Assembly: GCA_022497155.1 (NCBI GenBank)
Contig: MU385776.1
Location: 62,001-126,000 of the forward strand
Reading direction: 5' to 3'
Source of the DNA: Whalleya microplaca
Taxonomy: Eukaryota; Ascomycota; Sordariomycetes; Xylariales; Xylariaceae
DNA length: 64,000 bases
Position 1 is the stretch's first letter, and the number at the start of each line of letters is the position of its first letter. The notes under the pieces were generated by a model, which was not told where the DNA came from, made no database searches, and saw only the letters and a program-made list of their open reading frames with translations. Below, piece after piece: positions 22,431 through 34,185 of the stretch. A program made the translations under genes and the position numbers.

Positions 22431-23800
22431 GTGGCATCTACTCTAGGTGATTAACGAGAATAACACCATCATTTGGAAATATAACTGGATAAGAATCTCT
22501 TAGATCTCATTGTTTATATCATAGTAGCTAGGAAATATTAGGAGTAGTCTCACCCTAAGCAAATTCATCATAAATTTCCAGAGATGATAACTCTAATAGA
22601 CTACAGTATATAGACCTTAGAGATAATTTTCGTTGATTTCTCTGATAATTCTCTTTGCAGATTGACTAAGCGCTATGTATGATCGTTACTGCCATGCTAG
22701 TTAATAGCTAGTTCAAATACTACAAATAAGAGCTCTCTTTGTAAAGGAAAGAGCGACATAAAAGAACAAAAAATATATTTTGAATTTCAAAATGCACCTA
22801 ATATCGATTTTATTGTTACAACTTTCTTCGAGTAAGTTTTGTGTGCTAGGTATATGGTTCAGAGCACGCAGATGAAGGGCAGAACTGTAATAAGCCGTAT
22901 TAGCATACACTTGGAATGTAATTAGTTTCGAGTCCCTACTTATTCATGCTAGTGCCTTATCGTATAAGGTATTAAGAAGCAGTCGTTCGGTGAGACTGAG
23001 CCACGAGCACATGTCATAAGCCATAAATAAGATCCCCTCCGAAAGGGGTAAGTGTCCGAGTCAGCTTATTGCAGCAGCAGCCTAGAATATTGCTTCTACT
23101 AAGATAAAATAGGTAGAGCTCCAATAGGACCTTGGTTATATCAAATACATGCATACTTTGATATATGTACCCCTAGCCTACTACCCGTTGAGGTAGCTTG
23201 TACGTATTGAGCGGCCATAACCGAGACCTTGACTTTGTAGAGTTCCCAAGCCTTGCCGGCTTGGTAACTCACGGTTATTATCTTGCTGTTTGTACTTCTC
23301 CTTATATATGCCGTCCGTTGCCAACGTTGAATCGGTGATTGCACTCCGTGGCACTAGCGAGTGCCGGTCCGCATCCGGGTCAGCCCAATAAAATACTGTC
23401 TAGTCTCGAATGCCTCGCGTTTCGAGACGTTACGCTGTGGTGCGCGGTATCTGGTTTCGACGTCGGACATCATTTTGATATTAAGTAACTTCGTCGGTCC
23501 ACCTAAAAATATCGCCGTTTGCTTTGCAAGGACAACTCGGGTATCGCCTCTAAGTCTATTACCTCAACCGATGTGACAGCTCACAAGCGCATCTATCATC
23601 TCCGCCGCAGCACGGTGATCAAACCTCTCTATGGCCCGCGTTGTAGAGCATTATAAACCTTTGTGAGTCGGTTGGCCGTATAGGTCCACGAGAACAAGGA
23701 CCAGGACGCCAGACTCGAGTAAGCTGAGTACCCGGATCTCTCAGGCTGGCCTCATCGGTTCATGTTCCATGGCACGGTATCTTCGCTGTGCTCGATGCAT
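22431..23800. other. AT-rich spacer with hairpins
   Basis: No gene. Two compact inverted repeats (23034-23048 and 23240-23270) lie in its right half. The last few hundred bases are less AT-rich and may be the decayed 5' part of the P450 relic that follows. Confidence 0.5.
23240..23270. repeat. 31-bp hairpin with two stem blocks
   Basis: GAGTT and CCAAGCC on the left pair with GGCTTGG and AACTC on the right around a 5-nt loop, with a single C/T mismatch between the blocks. It is the strongest stem seen in the AT-rich spacers. Confidence 0.6.
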
Positions 23801-23819
23801 ATATCTCGCTTTAATACGA

Positions 23820-24730
23820 GCTTTAATGGCGATGAATTGGTAGACATGTTGGATGTGTCGACACTCGTTCAGGGTTGTCTCGGTGCATGAACCCGGGCAT
23901 GTTCGAGGGGCGTGATGGATGCGTTGAAGCTGTTAAGAAGTGACATTAGTACTCGTGAGAACATGTCAATCACGAAAGAGGCGATAACCCAGCTGGGTAC
24001 GAAGAGTATTTTGAGGTGTATGTCATGTGTATCCGACACTTGTCTGAGAAGGAGATGGGGAGTATAACTCACGAGGCGCGCGCTGCCGAGGACCTGGCTT
24101 GGTATTTGCGTAAAGGGGATGATCCATCTAAGTTATTACCAGCTTTCAGTGACAACGCAAATACCAGCCCAGCGAGCAACGTGGTTCATCGTCAAACCCA
24201 AGCGGGACCCAAGCTTGCTCGAACGTGTTCGGTCGGAGATAGACGCCACCAATATGTCTTATTTACTAAAAGGATTACCTAAGTTCGATATCGAAAAGCT
24301 CTGTCGAGGCTTACCACTATAGTCCGTCTGGGCCGAGACGTTCCGCCTGCGCGTAGCAGTAGCGTTGATGCGGGCCTTTGAGGAACAGGACTTCAAGCTT
24401 GGTAAGTGGATTTCCCCAAAAGGTGACCTAATAGGTATTCCTGTCTAGTCGCACAGCAGCATATAACAAGGACTTGTGTAATGAAGGGGCCCAAGATCCC
24501 CACCCGATCAACCAGTTCTGGACCTGTTGGTCCATTGTATATTCTAAGGATTCGAAGAGTGGGCCACTGGAAACCCCAAATCCATTTAACTTGATGGTGC
24601 TATATCTGAGCTCAAAAATAGCTAGATAGAGACAAGAAAGCCAAAGATCAAGCCAAGCTGCGGTCCTCACTCGAAAGTCTAAAAGCGGCTGGGTATCTTT
24701 CGGCAGTGGTGTGAGGATGCGCCCCGGTCG
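23820..24730 (+). pseudogene. Cytochrome P450 relic, lacking the heme-binding region
   Basis: Fragments of a P450 appear in order but in shifting frames. A D-E helix-like part (VMDALKLLRSDI, about 23915-23950) comes first. Then come SITHEARAAEDLAWYLRKGDD (24060-24121), an I-helix/J-region with RATWFIVKP and PSLLERVRSEIDAT (about 24175-24253), and a K-helix region FDIEKLCRGLPL-stop-SVWAETFRLRVAVALMR (24284-24378) holding the ExxR pair. The part after the K-helix follows (YNKDL and DPHPINQFWT, about 24461-24524). The stop at 24320 is TAG where relatives have Gln, a C-to-T change. At least two frameshifts and the absence of the F-x-x-G-x-x-x-C-x-G heme loop make it non-functional. It resembles the steroid-7-hydroxylase-like fungal P450 group more than the intact P450 at 34 kb. 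Confidence 0.65.
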
Positions 24731-25320
24731 CTTCTCTGTAAGAAACTAAATGATGATCTCATTCGCACTACTGTCTGGATATATGTTATTGAGCTTATGG
24801 TGCCAAAAATCTGGGAACCGAAGATCTTTACAACGGAATTGTTTCTACTCAAGGTTAAGCTTCCACGAAATTAAAGAGAAGAGCGCAGTAAAAGGGCTTA
24901 AATTGAGATACGTAGTATGAAAAGAAATTAGATGGAGAATAGATAGATAATCCGTTCCCAGATCTTGTAACTAAGTCCCGTTAAGTCACAGTTTGCATGT
25001 GTTGCCTGTGTTTTTTCCGAGTATCACGTAGTACATGTAGTCGCCTGATCTTTCTACCTGGATTGCCCTAGATGTCTCACGACTTTTAAGACTCGCCTGA
25101 GCCGAGATGGGACCTTCATCTATCATGGGCCAGATCAATGATTCGATAATGGGTTGGGATCATTGATTCATTCTTGTAGCCGATAGTGGGCAGCACAATA
25201 GGTGGTGGAAATCTTTGACTAAATATGCTTAATGATGTACTAACCAAATTCCCACTTACACGACAATCTTGCAGCTACTAAACGTAAGAAAACGATGTCA
25301 TTACATTGTTCATATCACAG

Positions 25321-28050
25321 TTACATGGTAGCACCCGCCGGTTGTCCGTCAACAGTCAATGCGGTGGCTTCTTTCCCCTCCTTAGCCTTGACCAACGTGA
25401 TAGTGAGCTCGGGGTCTCGGGCGTAGACTCGAAGACCTAGCACGCAAACGGCGTTCCAAGGTGAATTCAGATTCAGTTTATCACCCTCGTCGGACTTTTC
25501 TGATTCTGACTCTTCATCTTCATCTTCATCTTCATCGTCCTCATCTTCTTTCTTTTCTTCTTCTTTTCCCTCTCCTTGTTCTCCTGTCGATTCTAGTTTT
25601 TCAGTTATAACATTTGCGGCTGATGGTAGATCAGGAGCCTCGGTAGACTTTCCAGGTTGATTGCTGCTGTTTTCTTGTCTTTGTGAACTTCCAGTATCCT
25701 TCATTGGTAATGAGTCCTTGGCGGTGCCGGGCCGAGATTCGATGGTAGGCTTCTGGCTATCTCCCTGATCCGCCGTACTAGTCTTCTCTGCCGCCTCTTT
25801 AGTCTCACTTTTTGTATCACTGTCTTCCTTTTTCTCTATCTTCCCTTCCTCCTTATTATCCTTAGCGCCTCCAGTCTTTGCTGAGCCATCCTCAACGGCC
25901 TTCTTCATAGCATCGGCGGCCTGTCCTACCGCTTTGGCCGCCTTGGCTATTTCCTTCTTCTCCTTAGCCTTCTTCTTCCGCTTCTTCTCTTGCTTCTTCC
26001 TCTTATCCTCGGCTCTTTTCTTTTCGAGCAGCTCATCCTCGTCTGTGACGCCGCCCTTAGCATGAGCTTGGTCGAAATTCATGCCTATCTGGCGAAGCTT
26101 CTGTGGGTTCTTGTCTGCATATTCCTTGACGATGTCTTCGACAGGTTTCGAACCGGTGCTGTGGCGCGTTGCGGTGATTTGGGGGAGCACCTCGTACTTT
26201 CCAGGGTCGAGCTCAACTTCACAAGAGACGGAACGGTTCTCCCACTTATGTACCGGTCGCACGCGGCAAATGTGTTCACTGGTCGGCGCGTCGAGTTCTT
26301 GCAAAATAAAATGCAATTCGAAGTAGTATTCGCCCTCGAAGCTTTTGAAGTAACGTTCATCGAGCTACGGAAATAGTTAGAATTATGTGAGATCTCGCTT
26401 AAAGTCATAGGAGCACTTACTTGCGTTAGAACGATGACAGCTAAGCCGGCTCTCTTAACTTCGATCTGAAATTTTGTCTGTAGATAGCCCGTTACCCATG
26501 AGATGTTGGCACTTGTCCATTGCTGTATGATGGTCCACTTCTCATCAAATAGACGCGTGCGGTGTATGTACATGAAGGTATTTAACATGTCCCTGTAGGA
26601 TATCCAAAAGACCCCATCATCGCCGAAAGTATGGTTTAGTTTTTTCTGCCAGTATGGTGTCCATTCCTTAGAACCATCTGACCAGGGGCCGTTCCATTCA
26701 CCGACACCGTTGTCAGTGCGTTCACCCCAAGGGTTTCTGTATAGCTTGTCAGCAATACCATTTTGTTTACTATGATGTTGCCATTGTCTACCTGACTTGC
26801 ACAAGCCGAATTTTGGTACCGTCTTCGTCTACTTCCTCTCTGGATTGAAGGATTGAGTAAGCATGACCGAGGGCGATGCCATTTTTCTTCCAGTCCAAAC
26901 CAGTTTCCATAGCTGCAAGTGCAAAGACAAATTCACCATCGGTGTTCACAAGTTCTTTCCACAGCCTGTCTTTGTTCAGTACACGGTTGGCTGCTACTGT
27001 TGAGGTGACCCCGCCAGTCATATCCTCGACGGCTTCGCCAGGCCATCCGGAATCAGTGGCATCGTAGTCTCCATGCACTTTGGCATATGCCTTCTCAAGT
27101 ATCGGAAGCCACGTTTCATTCGGATCTTCACAGTGGGCGAAGTACAGCGCCTCGGACCCCGTCTGTTTCCGCATGCGATACCGTCTTGCCTTCCTCCCAG
27201 TGCTGTCGTAAACATCGCTGTAGAAGTCAAAATCTCTGGAGGTAAGGTACAGGTTATCGTCCACTACAGTCGATATCCACTCTCCATCTCTCTGGAACAC
27301 GAAACCGTAGACGCCGCATTCCTCGTCGCGGGCTACGCAAACTCTATCCATCAGATCCTTGCGATGTGCAATAGTCGCCACAGCAGCCAGCCACCAACAG
27401 TCTCCAGCAACACCCTGTTTGATATCGGAGCTCGAGTACCCACCGATAGTAAACTGAGGTGATTCAAAGATCCAATCTACACGATGAACCGAGCCTGGGC
27501 CGCTACACCACTCGCCGACGTCAGTCGCACTGGGGCCGTCGGAGCCGATGAATTTACCCAATTCTCCCAGGTCCATGGGGACAGTCCCGTTGTTGCCGAG
27601 CATATTGCTCTGTGCCAGCGTGTCGAGGCTATTTTTGACATCCCACGCGGTCACTTGCGGTCGGGACGCTACGGTGTCGCCTGCTCCATAGCTATCCCTG
27701 ATCAACCCATAGAGACAATTGTGGTCCGGATCCCGCTCGATGTCAAAGTCGGGATCCGTAAACTTCTCATTCGTACGATGACATTCCCGTACGATACGCT
27801 TTACTTTATCACGGCAATCCTTGGCCGCTGCTTCGTAGCTCTCGGCTGCGTTCCGCGCAGATCTGGCACCTCTGAGGTTGATGGGTGGAAAAACGCTCCT
27901 GTATAAGCTGCGCGGGAAGATGGACGTTACCTTGCCTGGGTGCTTTGAATGGAATTTGTCCCAAAAGTCAGCGAGAGTCTCTTGCGGTGTCTTTTTGCTC
28001 CATTTCTTGACGTCTGAGTTGGGTGGCACTGGTGGGATTGGTTCGGCCAT
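25321..28050 (-). CDS. Calpain-like cysteine protease (peptidase family C2)
   Basis: Intracellular papain-fold protease. Three exons: 28050-26792, 26736-26421 and 26364-25321, 872 aa. Introns are 55 and 56 bp; phases 2 and 0 agree. The start is the ATG before AEPIPPVPPN. The catalytic triad is complete: C218 in QGVAGDCWW, H396 in GIALGHAYSI, and N421 in the NPWGERT motif rebuilt across intron 1. A C2L/calpain domain III-like beta region follows (about 530-610). Then comes a long low-complexity tail rich in Lys/Glu (about 620-670) and Asp/Glu (near 790-815, coded by a TCTTCA-type microsatellite on plus), with a short ordered C-terminal end. It lacks EF hands, as usual for fungal calpains. It lies between the terpene cyclase and the APH gene, transcribed divergently from the latter. 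No decay is seen, so it is under selection despite its AT-rich setting. Substrate unknown. Confidence 0.88.
25508..25545 (-). repeat. Acidic-codon microsatellite in the calpain tail
   Basis: TCTTCA/TCATCT repeats on plus encode a Glu/Asp run on minus. Its length is likely variable between strains without disturbing the frame, as unit lengths are multiples of three. Confidence 0.7.
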
Positions 28051-29649
28051 TTTAACAATCAAGAACTCACAATTACACAAGGTAGTTACCAGAACGTGAT
28101 TACAGAGACAGAAGAGAATTGGAAGGTGCTTGGATATGCTAGCCTTATATAGCAGCAGCTGAGGTAGGCTGTAGCCTTGCGGTGATTAGCGGTGTATCTC
28201 TACTATCATATTTTAATTTGATCTTACGTCATGTGCTGTGGTATCGCAGCATGAGTCTTCTTTTGTTGAGGGGTTGTCGTATCTGTGTCCAATGGGCGTC
28301 GCAGGTAGTTGCTAGATGATTCCATTCAAACGGTAGTAAAAGCTCTCCTTGTCGGAACTCAAGTGGCAATGAGCCATCGTTGGGCATCATAAAGTTGACA
28401 AGGAGGATTGAGTGGAGTTAAAGGTTGACGATTCAAGAGGCTCCTCGGAAGTCATTATTTTACATCAGATTTCCCGTTATAGCAACTGATCACAGCCGAC
28501 GCTTCTCGGCAAGTCAAATTATTTTCAACTTGACTCAATTCCTAAAGCGCATATTTGAGTCAAGCCAAATATATGTATATTGTAGAAGTTGACCCACTAG
28601 TCACAAATGTTGAAGTTATTCACACTGATATAGGTGAACGATAGTGAAGAATAATAGTGTTGATAATTAAGTAGTTATCAGCCACATCAGCCACATCAAC
28701 CACTTTATGACGTGCTTGCATCCTAAGTTGACTACATATTCGGGACTCACTGGATTAAATACCGAAAATGTTCAGAGTCATATATGAAAGAGCCAGTTTC
28801 AAAACATCCAGTTATTAACAATGCCCAAAAGCTGATAGCTTGACTTGGACTGACTCAATGAAAGCGTTGATCATAGATAGTTTTGTTTAGGCGAGTTTCT
28901 CTTGCAAGCTGGTCATTGTGAACCGCAGTTGACGTTAGGTCTCTACACAACCCTGTTCTGGTTTACTTACAACCATGCCTCCATTGCTAGTTAAGGTCGA
29001 CCACAGGATAGTTTTAATGCCTCGATCAATTGATCTTAATTATAACTTTAGCTATACGCTAATTATATTGAATGACGTCTTAGATATTACTACATAAAAC
29101 GCGCCAATTCTAGATTTCAAGGCAGTGCTAGGTAGCTTAGTGTAGGAATGACCGATGTAAGCATAAAAGGGCGACAGAGGAGCTCCTGCATTTCCTTTAT
29201 ATCACAGTTACAGTGTGTGCAAAGATCATTTAGGTGCTGCCGTGATCACTCTAGTAAAATTGTGTAAAGATCTAAGATCCGAAGGGTCTTCTAGTTACAG
29301 AAGATCTCTATTATCGTGACACTTTAGCTTAACATGAAGTACATATATTATGCAAATGTTCGAGCAGAAACCCTCTGGCAATGCCACTTACCCCAGAATA
29401 TGTATGGTGCTGTTACTAAAATGATTAGGGTGTGTGCTACTTGGCAAGCATCTCATTTGACACCACCATGCAGCCTGACCCAGAATCACTTTTTTCAGTG
29501 AGTCGCATATGTGACTCATATGACTATTCCTACTTATATTGCATCAGCATAGAGGGCTGAGATCTGGTTTTTTACACCGTCGCCATCATATATCATTCTC
29601 GCATACTCTAACGTCCTTCAACTTGACTGAACTCGTATATTTGACCAAC
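28044..29649. promoter_or_regulatory. Divergent calpain/APH promoter region with four TGA(C/G)TCA sites
   Basis: The 1.6-kb region shared by the calpain gene (minus) and APH gene (plus). TGACTCA occurs at 28531, 28851 and 29512, and TGAGTCA at 28556. The first pair forms a perfect 10-bp inverted repeat, CTTGACTCAA (28529-28538) and TTGAGTCAAG (28555-28564). TGACTCA is the classical Gcn4/CpcA (AP-1-type bZIP) site. The 29512 site lies 138 bp before the APH start. Chance would give well under one per 1.6 kb. The motifs are seen; binding is inferred. Confidence 0.55.
28144..28151 (-). promoter_or_regulatory. TATA box of the calpain gene
   Basis: TATATAAG on minus, 94 bp before the ATG at 28050; identical in sequence and spacing to the MFS promoter element. 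Confidence 0.5.
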
Positions 29650-30970
29650 ATGACACCGCTCGAACAATCCGAGAAGGACGAGCTCACTGCGAGGATCCTC
29701 CATCGGCTTTCCAAGACTCCTTATGCCTGTCATTCCCTCACGCAGCTCACTAATGGCACTACAAACTTCGTTTTTCGCGGCGCTTTGACCCAACCGCTCT
29801 CTCCTCCCCTGCAATTCCAAGATGGTATCAATCAATCAACAGCCGCTGCTAGTACTGTCATTGTAAAACATTCGACCGACTTCGCCGCCCTTAACAAGGA
29901 TCTTCCTATTGACTCTTCACGCTCTGTAACATCGTCTTTTTATATATGCCATATATTACTACGAGCTAAAACAAGGCAAATACTGACACTTTGCCACCTT
30001 TACTCTTAGGCCGTCGAGGAGACTATGCTCAGTAGAGTCCCAATCAACTTCCCCTACAGTGACTCCACAGTCAAGACACCACATCTTTATCTGTTTGACC
30101 GGGAGACTAACACTCAAGTTCTCGAGGATATTCCTGGGGCCGTTGATCTTAAGACAGTTTTCATGTCGCCTGCCGCTAATGTGGTTCTATCTAAGTCTTT
30201 CGCGACATCCATCGGCCGCGCTCTGGGTTCTTGGCTTCGTTCTTTCCACACTTGGTCCTCGGCTGCATCGCAAGCTGATATCCAGGCAGACACAGGGATT
30301 GGGCATAATGAACCTATGCGAGAGCTGAAATATCGAATAACCTACGGTAGCTTCATTAAAGTACTTGAACAATTCCCGGATGTGCTGGGTGACCATAAGA
30401 AAACTTTAGAAGAGGTCGAGGCCAGTGCTATAAATGATTTTAAGAAAGCGGCAGGTGATGAGCAAGATGAAGAATGGGGAATTATTCATGGCGATTTCTG
30501 GACGGGGAAGTAAGTTTTATTTCTATTTACTTACCATCTGACTATTAAATGGAATAAATAGCGTTCTACTTCCAGAGGCGCAACAGCCAGAAAAGGAGAC
30601 CAAGCTTTACATTGTTGACTGGGAATTCACTCAATTTGGCTGCCGAGCATATGACATCGGGCAGATGATCGGCGACCTTTATGAACGGAAGCACTTCAGA
30701 GACACAGAGGGCGCCCTGTGGGCCATATATGCGTTCATCGAGGGCTACGGTCCCCTGAGCGAGGAGATGGCTTTCCGCGTTGCCATTCACACGGGTGTGC
30801 AATTGATCACATGGGTTACCAGAGGCTCTCCCCTTCACATGCGTCCTGCCTGGGCCACGCTGGAGCGGGCCACAGCTCTCTTGAGGCTAGGTACGACTTT
30901 TATATTGAAGGGATGGGAGAAGGATAAGGAGTGGTTTAAGAGTAGCGTGTTGACGAACTTATTTGTGTAG
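29650..30970 (+). CDS. APH-fold phosphotransferase (aminoglycoside phosphotransferase family)
   Basis: Kinase-like small-molecule phosphotransferase. Three exons: 29650-29925, 30010-30509 and 30562-30970, 394 aa. Introns are 84 and 52 bp; phases 0 and 2 agree. The second intron falls inside the catalytic loop, and splicing rebuilds HGDFWTGN (H252, D254, N259). The metal-binding aspartate follows in IVDWEF (D278). The N-terminal lobe has a glycine-containing NGTTNFVFR loop and an ATP-lysine candidate in VIVKHS. Families with this layout phosphorylate antibiotics, choline, fructosamine or homoserine; the target here cannot be told. Its place in the terpene island allows phosphorylation of a pathway compound or detoxification, but that is inference. 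Intact, no odd codons. Confidence 0.85.
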
Positions 30971-33900
30971 TGTCACAGTTATGGTATATGTAATTGTCAT
31001 TTGAGTGTTGTCCCTATCTATGTGATCTTGTCCCGGAGGGTGAGAAGATCTCCTTAGATACTAAGCGCTCGGATATACCTACTATTTACCCGAGCTCCAT
31101 ATAAAAAGGGGTAAATGACAATTGCCCCTATCGTGACATGCAGAGGTAGCAGAATGACGATATCTGATATAGCCCTGAATTTCTCAAACTTTACCTTGAT
31201 TTATATCAGTACTTATTATGTTTCTTGTGACGTCTCATCAAGTTTCCACGACGTCGAGCTGTTAGAGTAACCACTAATTTGATCACTTGCATACCCTAAG
31301 CCGTACTTTCCTCCAAATAGCCGAAGAAAGTTGCGAAAAGTAACGAGGTAAAATTGTAGTTCAATATTTCAGTTTTCTTTATGATAAAGCGCTACTCGAT
31401 TTTCAAACACGCAAAGAAAAGTTATACGCACAAAAGCAGAGAATCCTGATGAATTAAAGATGACTGAGTTGATATTCATAATTGCAGGTATTGAAAGAAC
31501 TTGCTATAGTAATATGGCGAAGCTAGAAACTCGAATTTTTCTTAAGATACGCGCTTCAAAATGGCTAAAAGAAATTCTATGGCGAATTCAATGCGATACC
31601 CAAGAGCTGTTGTTTGAGATCCTAAGCCTTAGCCTCATTGCGTCCGCCATACATGTAACCTAGCTACCCATATTACCTCAAAACAATAGTTAACACATAC
31701 CTATGTGGCGGCCCTACAGTCTCAGGCCTTTGTCACTCCTACCTTCCTATTCCTTTCTGGCGGCTACTAACACAGTGGTGGCAACAACTTTATTCAAGAC
31801 CCTTATTTCAATAAACCACGAGCTTCGATTTACATTGATGAAATCGACGCAGGTTATGAGTGTCATAGTAAGTATTAGTAGGGAATTTTCATCACTTGAG
31901 TCTAGAGAAGGGAAACCTCCTATATATAAGTCACAGTTTGTGGGCGTCCCAGCCACCTGGGTTATAAGCCACATATCCCTGTTATCCGTCATACATGGAC
32001 CTCCTGGGGAGTATAGCTCTATCAGTTGGTGGAGATAGCACCAGGCATCAAGTTTATAGGAAGTCCTTAGGCCCAATCTTGTCTCGACGTAGTCGAAACA
32101 ATTATTTTGACGGCAGTCTAAGCCCTCTGGGCTAAATATGGTCGAATGGTAGATATACCTATCTTATGGTACATTTTGTCAATCCATGGATGTATCATTT
32201 CTCACTCACACAGCTGTTCAAGATGCTGCCGACCTTTTTGGCAAGAATTATATGCCTCCCCCTTGACCTCCTTGTGAGGCCACCGTCAAATGAATAACTT
32301 TCACAGTCAATGTAATTCTTTTTTCAATGTAGTTCGCCATGTAGATCTGTGTGATCTTTCTCTATACGTAAGAGTTGGATTCCTAGGCCGCAAGCAAGTT
32401 CTATATCATCTGTATCATGTTTTAAGTCTTTAAATACCTCTCTCACCCACTTCGAATATCTATAAAAGGTACTTATTACGATGTCGAGTCTTCCAAAATG
32501 ATCTTATGGCTTTACTCACATTGTAATTAAAGCCAACTAGAAAATTACAATTTAAACGCGTTCTTGAATTTGTCAATGAGAACTTAGGATGATATAGCGA
32601 CTGCTATTGAGTTAAACATCAATGGCTAGTATAATACATATGTATCTCGTAACACGTGCACATAGGTATATCCTGACCATCCGCCTCTCTTAACAGCCGA
32701 ACATTGATTAAGTCAAATCTCATTGACATTATAATTCAACACCTGTTACTTAGCAACACTGCAGCAAAAGTTTGAGCTTGCTATCCAAGTTAAACCTTAC
32801 TGTTTTAAGTTACATCGGTGTTTTAATACACAGTAGAAAAAAAGGTATTATAGAAAATATATGGGGTATGATATAATGGGTACTTTATTATGTAAAGTGC
32901 GAAATATTTTAATGAAAAATAATATGAAGAACCATATTACGCTCCTGGTGAGCATGAAAGCGAACACATTCATCTTTCGCCCACGCCAAATGAACTACCA
33001 ATTATGATGCCGATAGATTCATTGGAGAATTGAACTGGTCTCGTCTTGAAGAGCCGATGGAGGGGTGTAAAAGGGGGAAAGTGGGTCATTCAAAGCCTTC
33101 TCAGTTCCCACATATTTGGTTTGGTACGAATACTCCCAGGGGATACCTTATTTGGGCTAACTACATAAAAATGCCGTCGCTTGAAGATTGGTAAGAATGG
33201 TGGACTCTGAAAAATTTTTTGATAGGTAATACCTTACAATCCATCACACTTACTGAGGACACGCTAAGGCTGTGGGAGCGGAGCTAATACAATGTATAAT
33301 AAGCTGACGGATCACCTACCTATGTAACCTAAATGGAGCCATGCGACAGGACTTAATAACCCTAACCCTGGAGCCCTGGAGCCGTGGCACAATCCTAGGG
33401 TTACACAAAGATTTAATAGTCTTCGAGCAGGAGCTCCTATAAACGTCATCATGCGTCTGAGCTTAAAGGAGCGAGAAGAAGATACTGCCTATGTAGATCC
33501 TAAACTCTCTAATAAATTGACATTGTTGTAGTACCCCCCTGAAGCGCAAATAGCTATCACCATCAATCTGACCTATCCAATGTGTTATCCTGGACTGGAT
33601 CCATGATTCATGCTGGTTGTGAAATGTTTTGTGATTTCTCTAGCGCGCAGTTGATCATTCGTAGAATGTGATGTTTTGTCTAATCAGTGTCACAAATGAC
33701 CTCAACTAAGTGATAAGGTTGTATCGCTGAAGAACAATAGCAGCGGCTCTCAGTCAGTCTCGGATCGTCCGGGATCATCAATGAATCGAAGAGACTCTAA
33801 GTCCATGAAGCCTTTAGTCAAGTATAATGCTATTACAAATGTCGCTAGAATTCTAGGCACTCTAATGGATCATCACACAAAGGTATACTACCAACGCAGC

Positions 33901-34185
33901 TAAAAGATTACCTAATTATATTGGCTCTAATGCTATGCAATGCTATGTATCCATCAAGTCTTTATTGTCTGCTCGGCTAGTTTCCTAAACCAGGAATTTA
34001 CCGTCAGCAGAGCGATGTTGGCCAATGGCCTACCACTTATATCTACCACCGGCCGCGGGCAGCATGTCAGCAGATCGAAAGTTTTATTGGGACCAAAACT
34101 TCGAAGAGGGGTTTCAACTATCTAGGTACTCTGTGGTTACCTTCCAAATACTGACAGTGATTCGATCGACGGGATTAGCGTGATC
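30971..34185. other. AT-rich gene-free block
   Basis: About 3.2 kb with no supportable gene. Frames at 31460-32076 overlap on both strands and lack domains. The last few hundred bases form the promoter of the P450 gene and are less AT-rich (GCCGCGGGC-like patch near 34055). Confidence 0.5.
34162..34172 (+). promoter_or_regulatory. Candidate AflR-type site TCG(N5)CGG
   Basis: TCGATCGACGG, 13 bp before the P450 ATG. It fits the published AflR consensus TCG-N5-CGR. It is so close to the start codon that it would lie in the leader, so function is doubtful. Confidence 0.25.
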
